Positions 12,501 to 20,083 of a DNA stretch of 64,000 nt are shown in pieces. The DNA comes from Microglena sp. YARC (taxonomy: Eukaryota > Chlorophyta > Chlorophyceae > Chlamydomonadales > Chlamydomonadaceae): NCBI GenBank assembly GCA_022414725.1, contig CM039463.1, positions 23,491,042 to 23,555,041 of the forward strand. The letters run 5' to 3'. Both the position numbers and the translations under genes were made by a program. The notes under the pieces were generated by a model that searched no databases, had not been told where the DNA came from, and saw nothing but the letters and a program-made list of their open reading frames with translations. The stretch's first letter is position 1. Each line of letters begins with the position of its first letter.

Positions 12501-15500
12501 CACAGTACATTCTGACACACACAGTACATACTGACACACACAGTACATCGCCCAGCCTCACCTCCACACAGTACATACTGACACACACAGTACATCGTCC
12601 AACCTCACCTCCACACAGTACATACTGACACACACAGTACATACTCACACAAACAGTACATCGCCCAGCCTCACCTCCACACAGTACATACTGACACACA
12701 CAGTACATACTCACACAAACAGTACATCGCCCAGCCTCACCTTCACACAGTACATACTGACACACACAGTACATACTCACACAAACAGTGCATCGCCCAG
12801 CCTCACCTCCAAACAGTACATACTGACACACACAGTACATACTCACACAAACAGTACATCGCCCATCCTCACCTCCAAACAGTACATACTCACACACACA
12901 GTACATACACACACAAACAGTACATCGAGCTCCCCAGTCTAACCTCCGCACAATTCAAGTGGACATACTCACACACACAGTACATCGCCCGGCCTCACCT
13001 CCACACAGTAAATTCTCACACACACAGTACACACACACAGTACATCGCCCAGCCTCACCTCTACACAGTACATACACACACAGTACATTCTCACACACAC
13101 AGTACATACACACACAGTACATCGCCCAGCCTCACCTCCACACAGTACATACACACACAGTACATACACACACAGAACATCGCCCAGCCTCACCTCCACA
13201 CAGTACATACACACACAGTACATCGAGCTCCCCAGTCTAACCTCCGCACAATTCAAGTGGACATACTCACACACACAGTACACACACACAGTACGTTGCC
13301 CAGTCTCACCTCCACACGATTCAAAGCGACCAGCACCTGCCCTCGACGGTACAGCGCAGTTGCATTTGTTGGATTTGATGACAGCGCTTCATCATAGCTC
13401 TGAATAAGGGGTTGAGGGGGTGGAAAGGGTGGGGTGGGGTGGGTGGGGTGGGGGGGTGAAGGGCGGGGGGCAGGGGAGAAGCAGGGGAGAGGGGGTGGGG
13501 GGGGGGGGGGTATGAGGACTATGAGGATATGGTGAAGATCGATATGAAGAGAAGCGGGGGGTGGGAGGGGGGGTGGGGTGAAGGGCGGGGGGCGGGGGGG
13601 CGTATGAGGACCATGAGGACCATGAGGATATGGTGAAGTTGAATATGAAGAGAAGCAGGGGTGGGGTGGAGGGAGGGGGTGGGGGGAAGGATGATGGAAA
13701 GGTTATGAGGAAGAAGGGGGTAGTTGATGGAGATGAGGATGGACCTAGGCAGCCTTGTGCATGGACATGGTACTCACTCTTTTTCCCAAGGGTGGGCGAA
13801 AGGAGCTGCCTAGAAGCTCTTACGTGTAGCCCCCCCAAAATGGGCTTGGTCCATGCAGTGAACATTCAGACCTTCCACCCCAAACCTGCTTCTCTCCATC
13901 TTCATCTTCACCATATCCCCGTAGTCCTCTTACGCCCCTCTGCACCCCCACCCCTCACCCGCACCCACCCCCCCCCCCTGCTTACATCCATCTTCATCAT
14001 CACCATATCCCCATAGTTCTCATATGCCCCTCCACACACCCCACTCCTATGCAGCCCCCCCACCCCTACCGCCACCCCCCCTACTTCCCTCCATCATCAT
14101 CATCACCATATCCCCATAGTTCTCATATGCCCCTCCACACACCCCACCCCATGCAGCCCCCCCCCCTACCGCCACCCCCCCTGCTTCCCTCCATCATCAT
14201 CATCACCATATCCCCATAGTTCTCATATGCCCCTCCACACACCCCACCCCATGCAGCCCCCCCACCCCTACGCCACCCCCCCTGCTTCCTCCATCATCAT
14301 CATCATCACATATCCCCATAGTTCTCATATGCCCCTCCACACACCCCACCCATGCAGCCCCCCCACCCCAACCGCCACCCCCTGCTTCCCTCCATCATCA
14401 TCATCATCACCATACCCCCATAGTTCTCATATGCCCCTCCACACACCCACCCCCATGCAGCCCCCCCCCATCCCTACGCCACCCCCCCTGCTTCCCTCCA
14501 TCATCACCATCACCATATCCCCATAGTTCTCATATGCCCCTCCACACACCACACTCCATCCCTCACCCACCCTATGCAGCCCCCCCCCACCACCACCCTC
14601 ACCCCACCCACCCTGCTTCTCTCCATCTCTGTCTTCAAAATATCCATACAGTTCTCATACACCCTCCGCGCCCCCCCACCCCCGCCCTTCACCCCACGCT
14701 CACCCCATGCAGCCTCCACCCACCCCAACGCCCCTACCCACCCTGCTTCTCCTCATCTTCACCAAATCCTCAGAGTCCACATACGCCCCTTCGCGCCCCC
14801 ACCATTCACCCACGCTCACCCCCATGCAGCCCCCCCCCCCCCCCCCGCCCCAACGCCCCTACCCCACCCCCACTTCACTTCATCTTGACCCTATCCTCAT
14901 AGTCCTCATACGCCCCTCTGCCCCCCACCCTTCACCCCCACCCCGAATAGACCTGGGCGGCCGCGTGCGTGGTCATGGCCCAGCAAACTCGGATCTTCCT
15001 TTGAGCGGCAGATGAGGGGAGTGGATAAATATATTTTATAATAAGGGAGGTGAATAAATATATTTTAGAATAAATAGCACAGTAAGCTTTGCAAATACAA
15101 ATTACCTGAGAAACCGTTATGGCAACAAAGCTGCCTCTCAAATGCAGTCAAGGTCTAGCACAAGACCCCACTACACGTGGTATTTGGTTTGGACTGGTGG
15201 TAGCACATGCTTTTGAAAGTCAAGTCACAGGTGTGCAGTCAACAGTTCAACACCCAGGCATGGTGAAGCATATTTGTGTGTGTGACGTCATCACTCGATA
15301 GGAGAGGGCTTGTACCCTTTGGTCTGTCTATAAATCAGCAGACTTGGGCATGTCGTGTCATCTCAGGCATGTTTGTCTATTCAGCTACCTTCAAGGCATT
15401 GGGGAGCTGGCCCAGTTTGAGATAGCAGAAGCCTCGGTTGGAGAGCTGCTCATCCGCCCCCTTTACATCCTTCTGTGCTAGTTTCTCGTTGATGCGCTCG

Positions 15501-15541
15501 ATGGTCGATAGAAGCGCCTGGCGAGATGCTTTATCGACCAT
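383..15541 (-). CDS. TPR protein gene with transmembrane segment (3' end beyond window)
   Basis: This gene is reconstructed from seven minus-strand exons: 15389-15541, 13310-13399, 11162-11263, 9174-9296, 2696-2800, 1006-1194 and 383-506. Every junction has AG acceptor and GT donor, and the first six exons are whole codons (phase 0), so they join without a frame break. The first three give 115 residues with a textbook TPR ([18 protein letters not shown], then [12 protein letters not shown], then [16 protein letters not shown]). Exon 9174-9296 encodes one hydrophobic helix. The next two are Lys/Gln- and Ser/Pro-rich, and the last resumes a TPR ([21 protein letters not shown]). TPR domains bind partner proteins, and the single helix suggests a membrane-anchored adaptor. 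The exact family is not recognised. Exons may be missing between 9.2 and 2.8 kb and around 10.4-11 kb, and it could be two adjacent genes. Each exon is well supported; joining them into one gene is inference. Confidence 0.7.
525..780. repeat. 12-bp minisatellite (CAGGTTCAAATC)
   Basis: Tandem degenerate copies of CAGGTTCAAATA/C fill the intron between the last two TPR-gene exons. No gene is seen. Confidence 0.85.
780..1005. repeat. Copy of exon edge plus CATA/CACA tract
   Basis: A near-copy of the 3' end of exon 1006-1194 lies at 785-850 (minus). It is followed by a (CATA)n(CACA)n tract at 925-1000. The copy has lost the GTAAGA donor. Confidence 0.75.
1006..1194 (-). CDS. TPR gene, Ser/Pro-rich exon leading into second TPR
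   Basis: The exon has 63 codons. It starts [20 protein letters not shown], continues Ser/Pro/Lys-rich, and ends [11 protein letters not shown], the first helix of a TPR. Acceptor is GTGCAG|GCTAGAG and donor is CTG|GTAAGA, phase 0. Its start is tandemly copied in the 88-bp array at 1195-1545 and its end at 780-850. Confidence 0.78.
1195..1545. repeat. 88-bp tandem array with acceptor edges and element-A end
   Basis: Four units are in register: TTCATAG falls at 1231, 1319, 1407 and 1495, exactly 88 bp apart. Each unit carries TGTGCAG|GCTAGAGA, the acceptor edge of exon 1006-1194, fused to TTTTTTGGCGGAGCCCCCCC, the terminal sequence of dispersed element A. Confidence 0.85.
1546..2240. repeat. 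~171-bp tandem repeat carrying acceptor-edge copies
   Basis: Units repeat GAGCTTGGAGGCATTGGGCT at about 1690, 1861 and 2029, plus a further unit after the insertion at 2249-2440. Each contains TCTAGCCTGCACAA, the same acceptor edge as in the 88-bp array. The end of the region has a 20-bp CATGGAAAGCATGTGTGTAT run. Confidence 0.8.
2249..2440 (+). mobile_element. Element B, SINE-like retroposon with TTTCAA tail (copy 1)
   Basis: The sequence begins CAACGGTG, carries an internal fourfold GGGGCTTGCCTA expansion, and ends GGATGTAACAATTTCAATTTCAATT. It is flanked by a 9-bp duplication, gcagagtgg (2240-2248 and 2441-2449). The second copy is at 32164-32296. There is no coding capacity. The 3' hexamer tail suggests LINE-assisted retroposition. 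Confidence 0.65.
2520..2690. repeat. CACA/CATGCACA microsatellite
   Basis: An imperfect (CA)n, CATGCACA and CACACATA tract lies directly beside the donor of exon 2696-2800. Confidence 0.85.
2696..2800 (-). CDS. TPR gene, Lys/Gln-rich linker exon
   Basis: The exon has 35 codons from [20 protein letters not shown] to ...KQPQQQQ. It is bounded by TACACAG and CAG|GTGTGT, phase 0 on both sides. It is a low-complexity, strongly basic linker without a domain. Copies of the acceptor edge (CTACACAG|GCTAAGAAG) recur at 2870-2900 and in weaker form to 3180. Confidence 0.72.
2801..3245. repeat. Acceptor-edge copies of Lys-rich exon
   Basis: Repeated units carry GTAGTGCTGTCTCTATACCC, ATGAGAGGCAATACACAT and, in some, CTTCTTAGCCTGTGTAGTG, which is the reverse complement of CTACACAG|GCTAAGAAG. 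Copies start at about 2828, 3010, 3112 and 3180. Confidence 0.75.
3300..3620. repeat. Poly-T and ACACCT minisatellite
   Basis: A 20-nt T run lies at about 3303-3322, followed by (CCTACACCTACACA)n and (CACACC)n. No coding sequence is recognised. Confidence 0.8.
3621..4065. other. Intronic sequence, AT-rich, no gene seen
   Basis: This stretch has no recognisable coding potential. It contains a TATTATA-rich stretch at 3895-3965. Confidence 0.5.
4068..4740. repeat. 53-bp satellite related to element A
   Basis: About 13 copies of a 53-bp unit (CTGACGTTGCCACATGGTAG, CAACGGGAAGTCAGTTAGTT, ACAAAACAGTTGG) start at 4068, 4121, 4174 and 4227, with further partial copies at 4800-4890. The unit matches the interior of element A (ACAGGTGGCAACGGAAG...GTTACGAGACCGTTGGCTGACGTG), so the array seems derived from it. 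Confidence 0.85.
4957..5310 (-). mobile_element. tRNA-derived SINE (copy 1, with a truncated neighbour)
   Basis: On the minus strand a tRNA-like head has an A-box-like GGTTCAATGG and a perfect B box/T arm CTGGGTTCGAATCCCAG. It is followed by a unique body (CGGCCGCTGTCAACCGCCAT, GGTAGCTTTGTCCA...) that ends ACCAGGCATTATCATTACA at about 5101. The same body follows a tRNA-like head at 20136-20317. No matching 5' acceptor strand is present, so it is not a functional tRNA gene. A truncated second tail lies at about 4957-5010. Confidence 0.75.
5575..7208. repeat. 13-bp satellite (CATACAGATGAGT)
   Basis: This is a roughly 1.63-kb array with a 13-bp period and on the order of 120 units. The main variants are CATACAGATGAGT, CATGCAGATGAGT and CAGACAGATGAGT. 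Most units contain TGAGTCAT or ATGAGTCAT. There is no coding sequence. Confidence 0.95.
7217..7412. mobile_element. hAT-like MITE (family 1, copy 1)
   Basis: This 196-bp element has terminal inverted repeats CAGGGTACTTCC and GGAAGTACCCTG. It is flanked by a perfect 8-bp direct duplication ACTGGGTG (7209-7216 and 7413-7420). The GC-rich interior (GCGCGCGCTT, GGCGCGCTGCC) has no transposase frame. CAGGG-type ends with 8-bp duplications are typical of hAT elements. A shorter relative lies at 30711-30835. Confidence 0.8.
7525..7910. repeat. 46-bp tandem repeat
   Basis: About eight copies of CAGATGAAGGGCAGAGATTC, TGGAAGTTCACAGTCTCTGA, TTCAAA occur in tandem, with minor variants such as CTAGAA for CTGGAA. 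Confidence 0.92.
7997..8078. mobile_element. Element D, 82-bp insertion with 22-bp target duplication
   Basis: The insertion is flanked by identical 22-bp direct repeats at 7975-7996 and 8079-8100. The core (ATCGACTATTACTCGCGG, TTCTCTATCCATATCAACG, TGCGGTACGAAATCTTTTTT, CTTGCCCCCCCTCGT) recurs at about 37367-37455. On the minus strand the end nearest 7997 is A-rich. It is too short to code. Confidence 0.7.
8235..9173. repeat. Composite array carrying donor-edge copies of the TM exon
   Basis: Repeats of GGAACAACAGTGCTCACCTT GAAAGCAGGTAT plus TACTAATGAAAGTAGGTATT modules occur, with about ten CTCACCTTGAAAGC blocks. On the minus strand each block is GCTTTCAAG|GTGAGC, the last codons and donor of exon 9174-9296. 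Confidence 0.88.
9174..9296 (-). CDS. TPR gene, transmembrane exon
   Basis: The exon has 41 codons. It starts [20 protein letters not shown] and continues with the hydrophobic run [15 protein letters not shown] before TDNAFK. About 20 residues are compatible with one membrane helix, with a basic flank (R..YYSSR) on the N-terminal side. Acceptor CATCAG and donor AAG|GTGAGC are both phase 0. A partial copy of the exon start sits at 9413-9485, and dozens of copies of the donor edge fill 8235-9173. Confidence 0.78.
9300..10400. repeat. GTGGAGAGTGGG minisatellite
   Basis: This is over 1 kb of purine-rich (GTGGAGAGTGGG)n with higher-order GTGTGCAGAGTGGGTGGAGA modules. It is open in several frames on both strands purely because of composition. 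A partial copy of exon 9174-9296 is embedded at 9413-9485. Confidence 0.92.
10395..10900 (-). other. Possible Gly/Arg-rich exon copies of the TPR gene
   Basis: Three related minus-strand segments begin after CACAG or GCAG with codons for VMEE[R/M]W (near 10490, 10880 and, more diverged, 11020). One continues into a Gly/Arg-rich frame ([20 protein letters not shown]) around 10730-10800. Because the copies disagree and no single donor stands out, I cannot define an exon. It may be an authentic exon with edge copies, or only GC-rich repeat. Confidence 0.3.
10561..10600 (+). other. tRNA 5'-half-like fragment
   Basis: TCTAGCTCAATGGTAGAGCA matches a tRNA D arm / A box. No T arm (GGTTCRANTCC) follows within 100 bp, so this is a fragment or a chance match. 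Confidence 0.3.
11162..11263 (-). CDS. TPR gene, exon 3
   Basis: The exon has 34 codons, [34 protein letters not shown]. It follows exon 2 in phase 0 and continues a TPR helix (ALNRVE|EAKESW). Acceptor is AATCAG and donor is ACG|GTAGGT. Partial copies of its start lie at 11264-11830 and of its end at 11040-11161, so the uninterrupted 102-nt version between intact splice sites is taken as the real exon. Confidence 0.85.
11264..11835. repeat. Acceptor-edge copies of TPR exon 3
   Basis: Five to six units contain the minus-strand sequence CAG|GAAGCGAAGGAATCTTGG plus about 50 nt of exon 3, separated by (GATGTTGATGTGA)n. They start at about 11310, 11405, 11510, 11630 and 11755. Confidence 0.85.
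11836..12370. repeat. ~60-bp tandem repeat (GCTAATAGCGGACC)
   Basis: About eight degenerate units are built from GGCTAATAGCGGACCAAATT, AGTCCTAATAGGGCTAATAG and CACAATATGTAGGG. No gene is seen. Confidence 0.88.
12375..13309. repeat. Donor-edge copies of TPR exon 2
   Basis: About 15 units of GCCCAGCCTCACCTCCACAC, AGTACATACTGACACACAC occur. On the minus strand the core is GTGTGGAG|GTGAGGCTGGGC, the last codons and donor of exon 13310-13399. Confidence 0.9.
13310..13399 (-). CDS. TPR gene, exon 2
   Basis: The exon has 30 codons and reads [30 protein letters not shown]. It completes the TPR begun in exon 1 (the ...NPTN...A..YRRG...L pattern). Acceptor is TTCAG and donor is GAG|GTGAGA. The donor edge is repeated many times downstream on the minus strand (12375-13309). 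Confidence 0.88.
13410..14940. repeat. Oppositely oriented minisatellite arrays
   Basis: Units at 13500-13690 read GAGGATATGGTGAAG...ATGAAGAGAAGCAGGGG on the plus strand. From 13880 to 14900 the complementary orientation (CTGCTTCTCTCCATCTTCAT, CACCATATCCCC...) repeats 8-9 times at about 100 bp. The spacer at 13730-13870 has a minus-strand frame with a possible mini-exon, but I cannot define it. Confidence 0.8.
15389..15541 (-). CDS. TPR gene, exon 1 (start codon)
   Basis: The exon has 51 codons. Translation starts at the ATG with its A at 15541 ([20 protein letters not shown]...) and ends ...GQLPNALK before the donor GTAGCTGA. The second half, [17 protein letters not shown], is helix A and early helix B of a TPR. 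The first 28 residues are a charged amphipathic stretch without a signal peptide. I chose this ATG because no acceptor or longer conserved frame is obvious upstream and the frame joins exon 2 exactly. Confidence 0.85.
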
Positions 15542-16604
15542 GCCGGAAAGGTGGACTGGGGATGCGGAACCAGCGCTGAGAGATTAGCAAGATCTACGGG
15601 ATCCAGGGACAGATTCGAAGCCTCTCTGACGCATGGGAAGCATTAAGTAACGCCTGGTCAGGAGAGGGGCGGGAATTGAACGACGAACTCAGGTCATGGA
15701 CCATAACTTTAAAATGCGCGCGCGATTTCGTGTAGGCGTCAACTGTCCTTTGCACTTCAATGGGGTGAGGAGTGAATGTGCGTTCGAAGCTTCGCAAGGC
15801 AGCTGGAACTGTCGAACCCTGGACATCAAATGGTCGATAAGCTACAGCCCCGGGCGGATTGAAAGAGCGCTGGAAGCGCTTGCAGAGGGGGGTGGAAATC
15901 GTCTCGTGGCCTCATCCTGCCTGAAACTCGGTAGGAATTGCCGTTACCGCTCAGGTTGCATCAGGGGTTACAGCCGGATGACTGTCAACGGGTCACACAA
16001 TCGTCCTACCTGTCAGTAACTCAGGATCCAGTAATAATGTATTGAAGGGATCTGAAGGTGTTCCAAACAGGTGATCCAATCTCTTCATACATTGATGGAT
16101 AAACAGAGGTAACCTCACACGATTCACTTCTTTATTGGGCATCAAATAATGTGGAGGAATCATTTTGTTCTCAGTTTGGAAAAACAGGCTCTGCTACTTA
16201 CTTCTCATTCTTCGGAAGGCTTCGTCAGTGTATTCAAACATCACATGGTGTTCATCTTGGACGATTCTATAGTCACGAGTTGAAACAGTCAATATTTGCA
16301 CGGGACAATGGGTTGCTTCCACATATCAGTTTCCAACTTCTTAATCTAGCCACGATACAAACCGCTTTTTGAGTAAGGTTTCTAATGAGATAAGTAGGTA
16401 GCTCAGGTTGTTCACACTATATATGTGTCACAAGTGTCAGGCACAGAGACTGTGTTCCTGCTGATAATGGAATTAGTGGAAATACCATTGACAGAATCTG
16501 GTTACACGGCTGCATTTGATTACGATAAAATAAATGATTACATTGGCAGGAGGAGTACAAGAAAACAACTCCACCCGCCTTAAAAACCTGAGAAGGACTA
16601 CCCC

Positions 16605-16985
16605 CTCCATTCCCCCCCCCACCCCCCCATTCACCCACCCATACCCCCCCCCCACCCCACCCACCCACCCATACCCATCCATACCACCCATACTCACCCA
16701 TTCTCACCCATTCTCACCCATACGCCACAGTCTACCCATCCATACCCATCCTCACCATTTATCCTCACCCACCTATACCCACCCACATTATCCCCCCCAC
16801 CCCCCCCCACCCACCCCCCACCCCACACACACACACACACATACCATCCATACCACCCGTACTCACACCATTCTCACCCATTGACCCACCCATACCCACA
16901 GTCCACACATCCATACCCATCCTTACCATCCATCCTCACCCACCTATACCACCCACATTATCCACCCATCCCCCCCCCCCCCCCC
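16605..16985. repeat. CCCATACC minisatellite
   Basis: Repeats of CCCACCCATACCCATCCATA type include C runs of up to about 18 nt and a short (CA)n. Confidence 0.88.
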
Positions 16986-16999
16986 CTGCCCGGTGCCCC

Positions 17000-17200
17000 C
17001 TGGGTCTGAAGTGGTGACAACGACCAGCCCTTGTCAACACAATCTCATTAGTGGTATCAGAATGTCAATAGGAGGTCAGAGTAAAAAGATAGAACACAAC
17101 TGAGGTGCTCAGAATGACCTGAAAATTAGATCTGAACATAATCATGAATCATTCCATTATAGCCCCATTCTTATACAAAATCAATCGGCCTTACTGAACT
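17000..17200 (+). repeat. Element F, dispersed repeat (copy 1)
   Basis: The sequence includes GGAGGTCAGAGTAAAAAG, CTGAGGTGCTCAGAATGACC, TGAAAA, TAGCCCCATT and AAAATCAATCGG in order. The same blocks occur in the same order at 33090-33720. No terminal repeats were identified. Confidence 0.6.
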
Positions 17201-17956
17201 GAAAATTGAGTCCTGGGCTGGGCTCCTTCTGGGATTCGTACAAATTAAAAACCATGGGGGCCTTGTTTAGGATTTAGGGTTTCCCGGGGCATCCCGATCT
17301 GTCTCACGTGGCTCCATCCCGGCACCATGACCGGATTAGGGGGTTCGTGCTACCGAGGCCCGTTGGTGATGGGCTGTACATGGTGTGGCCAAATCAGGCA
17401 TACCCCTGCACAGTGGAATGGGTGGGATGGGGTTCTGCTGCCGAACAACGGATTATCAACCAACTCCACGACAGCTCCTACGCAAATCCCAACCGACTGT
17501 TAGCCGACTCTCGGTCCTCGTCGTGATAAGACCAGCTGGTAAGACCGAGTCAGTACCGCATTGTAGCTTGTGATTCTATAAGTCAGGTGTCCTCGGGATA
17601 ACCTGTTACGTCATTGCAAGTGTAAAAGACGCAATATTCTTTATTTCAGCTTGTGTCTGAAGCGTTTGGGAGTACCTGGCTTCTACACTTGAACTACCGA
17701 AACTCTCCCATTGACCCATTCCTTCACAGACCAGCATCAGCGCCACGCACGACGCATCCCTAGAAAATTCGCACGCAACTCTCGACCAGCTAGAACAAAG
17801 AAATCAATCCCAGAGCATACAAGTGGCCAACCCCCCTCGGCTGAAACCACTACAGCTACTCGTATTCCACTCTGAGACGCGATGTCTCAAAAGCTCCGCA
17901 GTCCATCCATTCCGTTGCCTCTTGTACTATTAGCAGCATTTCAGTCTGGCAGGTAG

Positions 17957-18366
17957 AACCGGCGTTCCGACTTCGCCAAGCCCCGCAGATCCCCTACCGG
18001 ATCTGTATCTACCCCCCGCTCTGCCTTGGCTCCGAAACGAAAACGAAAAAGAGTGACACTGTCAGAAAGCATCAAACGCTCGCGCACGCAAGCGTCGATC
18101 GATCCGATGATGCAGAGACTCCTCGACGTGTCGCAGCGCAAATTTGCCCCCAAATCCATCCTGGAGACTGCCCCAACCCCTCCCATCCCCTTCCCCATAG
18201 CTGTGTACAGCCACAGGGGTGGGTGGCTTGAGAGGGATGGCTCAGGCTGCCACTATGTGGAGAACACCATGCCAGCCTTCAGGAATTCAGCAACCTTGGA
18301 TGTGGACGTGCTAGAGCTTGACGTCCACTTGACCAAGGATGATCAGGTGGTCGTCTTCCATGACAA
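17957..18366 (+). CDS. GDPD exon 1 as seen (catalytic HRGG)
   Basis: The exon ends ...DDQVVVFHD plus two bases of Lys before the donor CATGACAA|GTAGGT. It carries YSHRGG, the ENTMPAF motif and ELDVH. A possible acceptor is GGCAGGTAG at 17948-17956. The Pro/Arg/Ser-rich N-terminal 50 residues are not conserved in the family. Confidence 0.85.
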
Positions 18367-19944
18367 GTAGGTTTTCCATCTTGTGTATCCATGGGACAGT
18401 CCATGGTTGTTTCAGAAGTCACGTTTCACATCTGAAATGCAGATTTTGGAGAGCCCAATTCATCACAAATGTTGCTCTTGACTGTTTCACGTCCCAAGCA
18501 CAGATTTTGGAGAGCCTATTTCGTTATAAATGTCGATTTTGTCGTTATCTATTGATTTTCGTCTCGTTATAGGTGATTCCTGCCTGTTGTGTGTAGCTGA
18601 GGTTCATCCATACTGTCTCTAGAGCTTGCACACAGACCTCAACAGTTTGCTTGCTTTCCGGGCTACAATTAATCAGGAACATGGCCAGAATATGTGGTAG
18701 GCAATACAGGGGCCAGTCTATAATAAACTTCAGCTGCAATGACCTCCCCCCCCCACCCCACCCCACCCCACCCCGGAACAAGCACAACAACAGTGCGTTA
18801 GATTTTGGGGCTATCATTCATGCGGGCTGTCCTTTCAGTGTTGATAGAGTTTCCTACCCCCCCCCTCCCCCCCCTGGACAAGTACTCGGCCTTCTCCCCA
18901 AAACCTGGCTGAGGAACATGGCCAGAATGTGTGGTTGGGCAGTACAGGGGCAAGTCGATAATATACTTAAGCTACAATGTCCTGCCCCCCCCCCCCCCCC
19001 CCCCCTTCCCCCCTGGGACAAGCACTCCAACATCGTGGTTAGCTTTTGGGGCTATTATTCATGGGGCTATCCTTCCAGTGCTGAGAGAGATTGCCCATCC
19101 CTGCCCCCCCCCCCCCCCACTGGACAAGTACTCAGCTTCTCCAAATGGGTGGGGATGGAGGTTTGGGGTGGTGGTGGTGGGTGGTGTGGTGCAGGAGGTT
19201 GGAAGGGAGGCGCTTAGGGTTTAGGGTTTGGGGTTTGACCTCCCCCCCCCCCCCTCCCCCCCCGGAACAAGTACTCAGCCTTCTCCCCAAAACCTTGCTC
19301 AGGGACATGGCCAGAATGTGTGGTAGGCAGTACAGGGGCAAGTCAATAAAAGACTTTAACTACGATGACCTGCCCCCCCTCCTGGACAAGCAGGCAGATG
19401 CAGCAGGCCCTGCTGACAAGGAAGCAGGCCCTGCTGACAAGGACAGGACGCGTATCTTCAAGCTGGAGGAGCTGTTCATTGAATTCCCAACATTCCCAAT
19501 CCAGGTGGGTGTAAATATATGAATTAAATAAATAAATGAATTAAAATTCACAATTAAATAAATTATTACAAATTCCCAACATTCCCAATCCAGGTGGGTG
19601 TAAATAAATATATAGTAATTTCAGTTCATCAATTCTTTTTCTTATTAGCCCCTCCTGTCACAGTTGGGCAAGTCCCTTTACCCTATTTGGCCTACCCCTG
19701 GACTGTAACCTACCTACCTACCTACATACCTGCCTACATACATGCATACAGTACGCCTTATTACGAGGCATGAGGTTGAGGGGGCCGACCCGTTTGCCTG
19801 CACTGGGGCCAACCACTGGTAGGTGCTCACATGGGTCAGACTGCAACATACATACTCAGGGGCCTTGCATGCTTTTTCTTTTTATCCCTTCCTGTCAAGG
19901 CTGGGCAGGTCCCTTTAGCCTATTTTGCCCACCCCTGGAATGTA

Positions 19945-19993
<49 letters not shown>

Positions 19994-19994
19994 A

Positions 19995-20033
<39 letters not shown>

Positions 20034-20034
20034 A

Positions 20035-20083
<49 letters not shown>

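Larger units (their letters stand above)
15542..17956. promoter_or_regulatory. Divergent intergenic region between TPR and GDPD genes
   Basis: About 2.4 kb separates the TPR gene start (minus) from the first recognised GDPD exon (plus). It holds non-coding sequence, a (CCCATAC)n/C-rich tract at 16605-16985 and an element-F copy at about 17000-17200. Promoters presumably lie here, but I see no clear TATA or initiator motif. An upstream GDPD exon could also be hidden in it. Confidence 0.4.
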
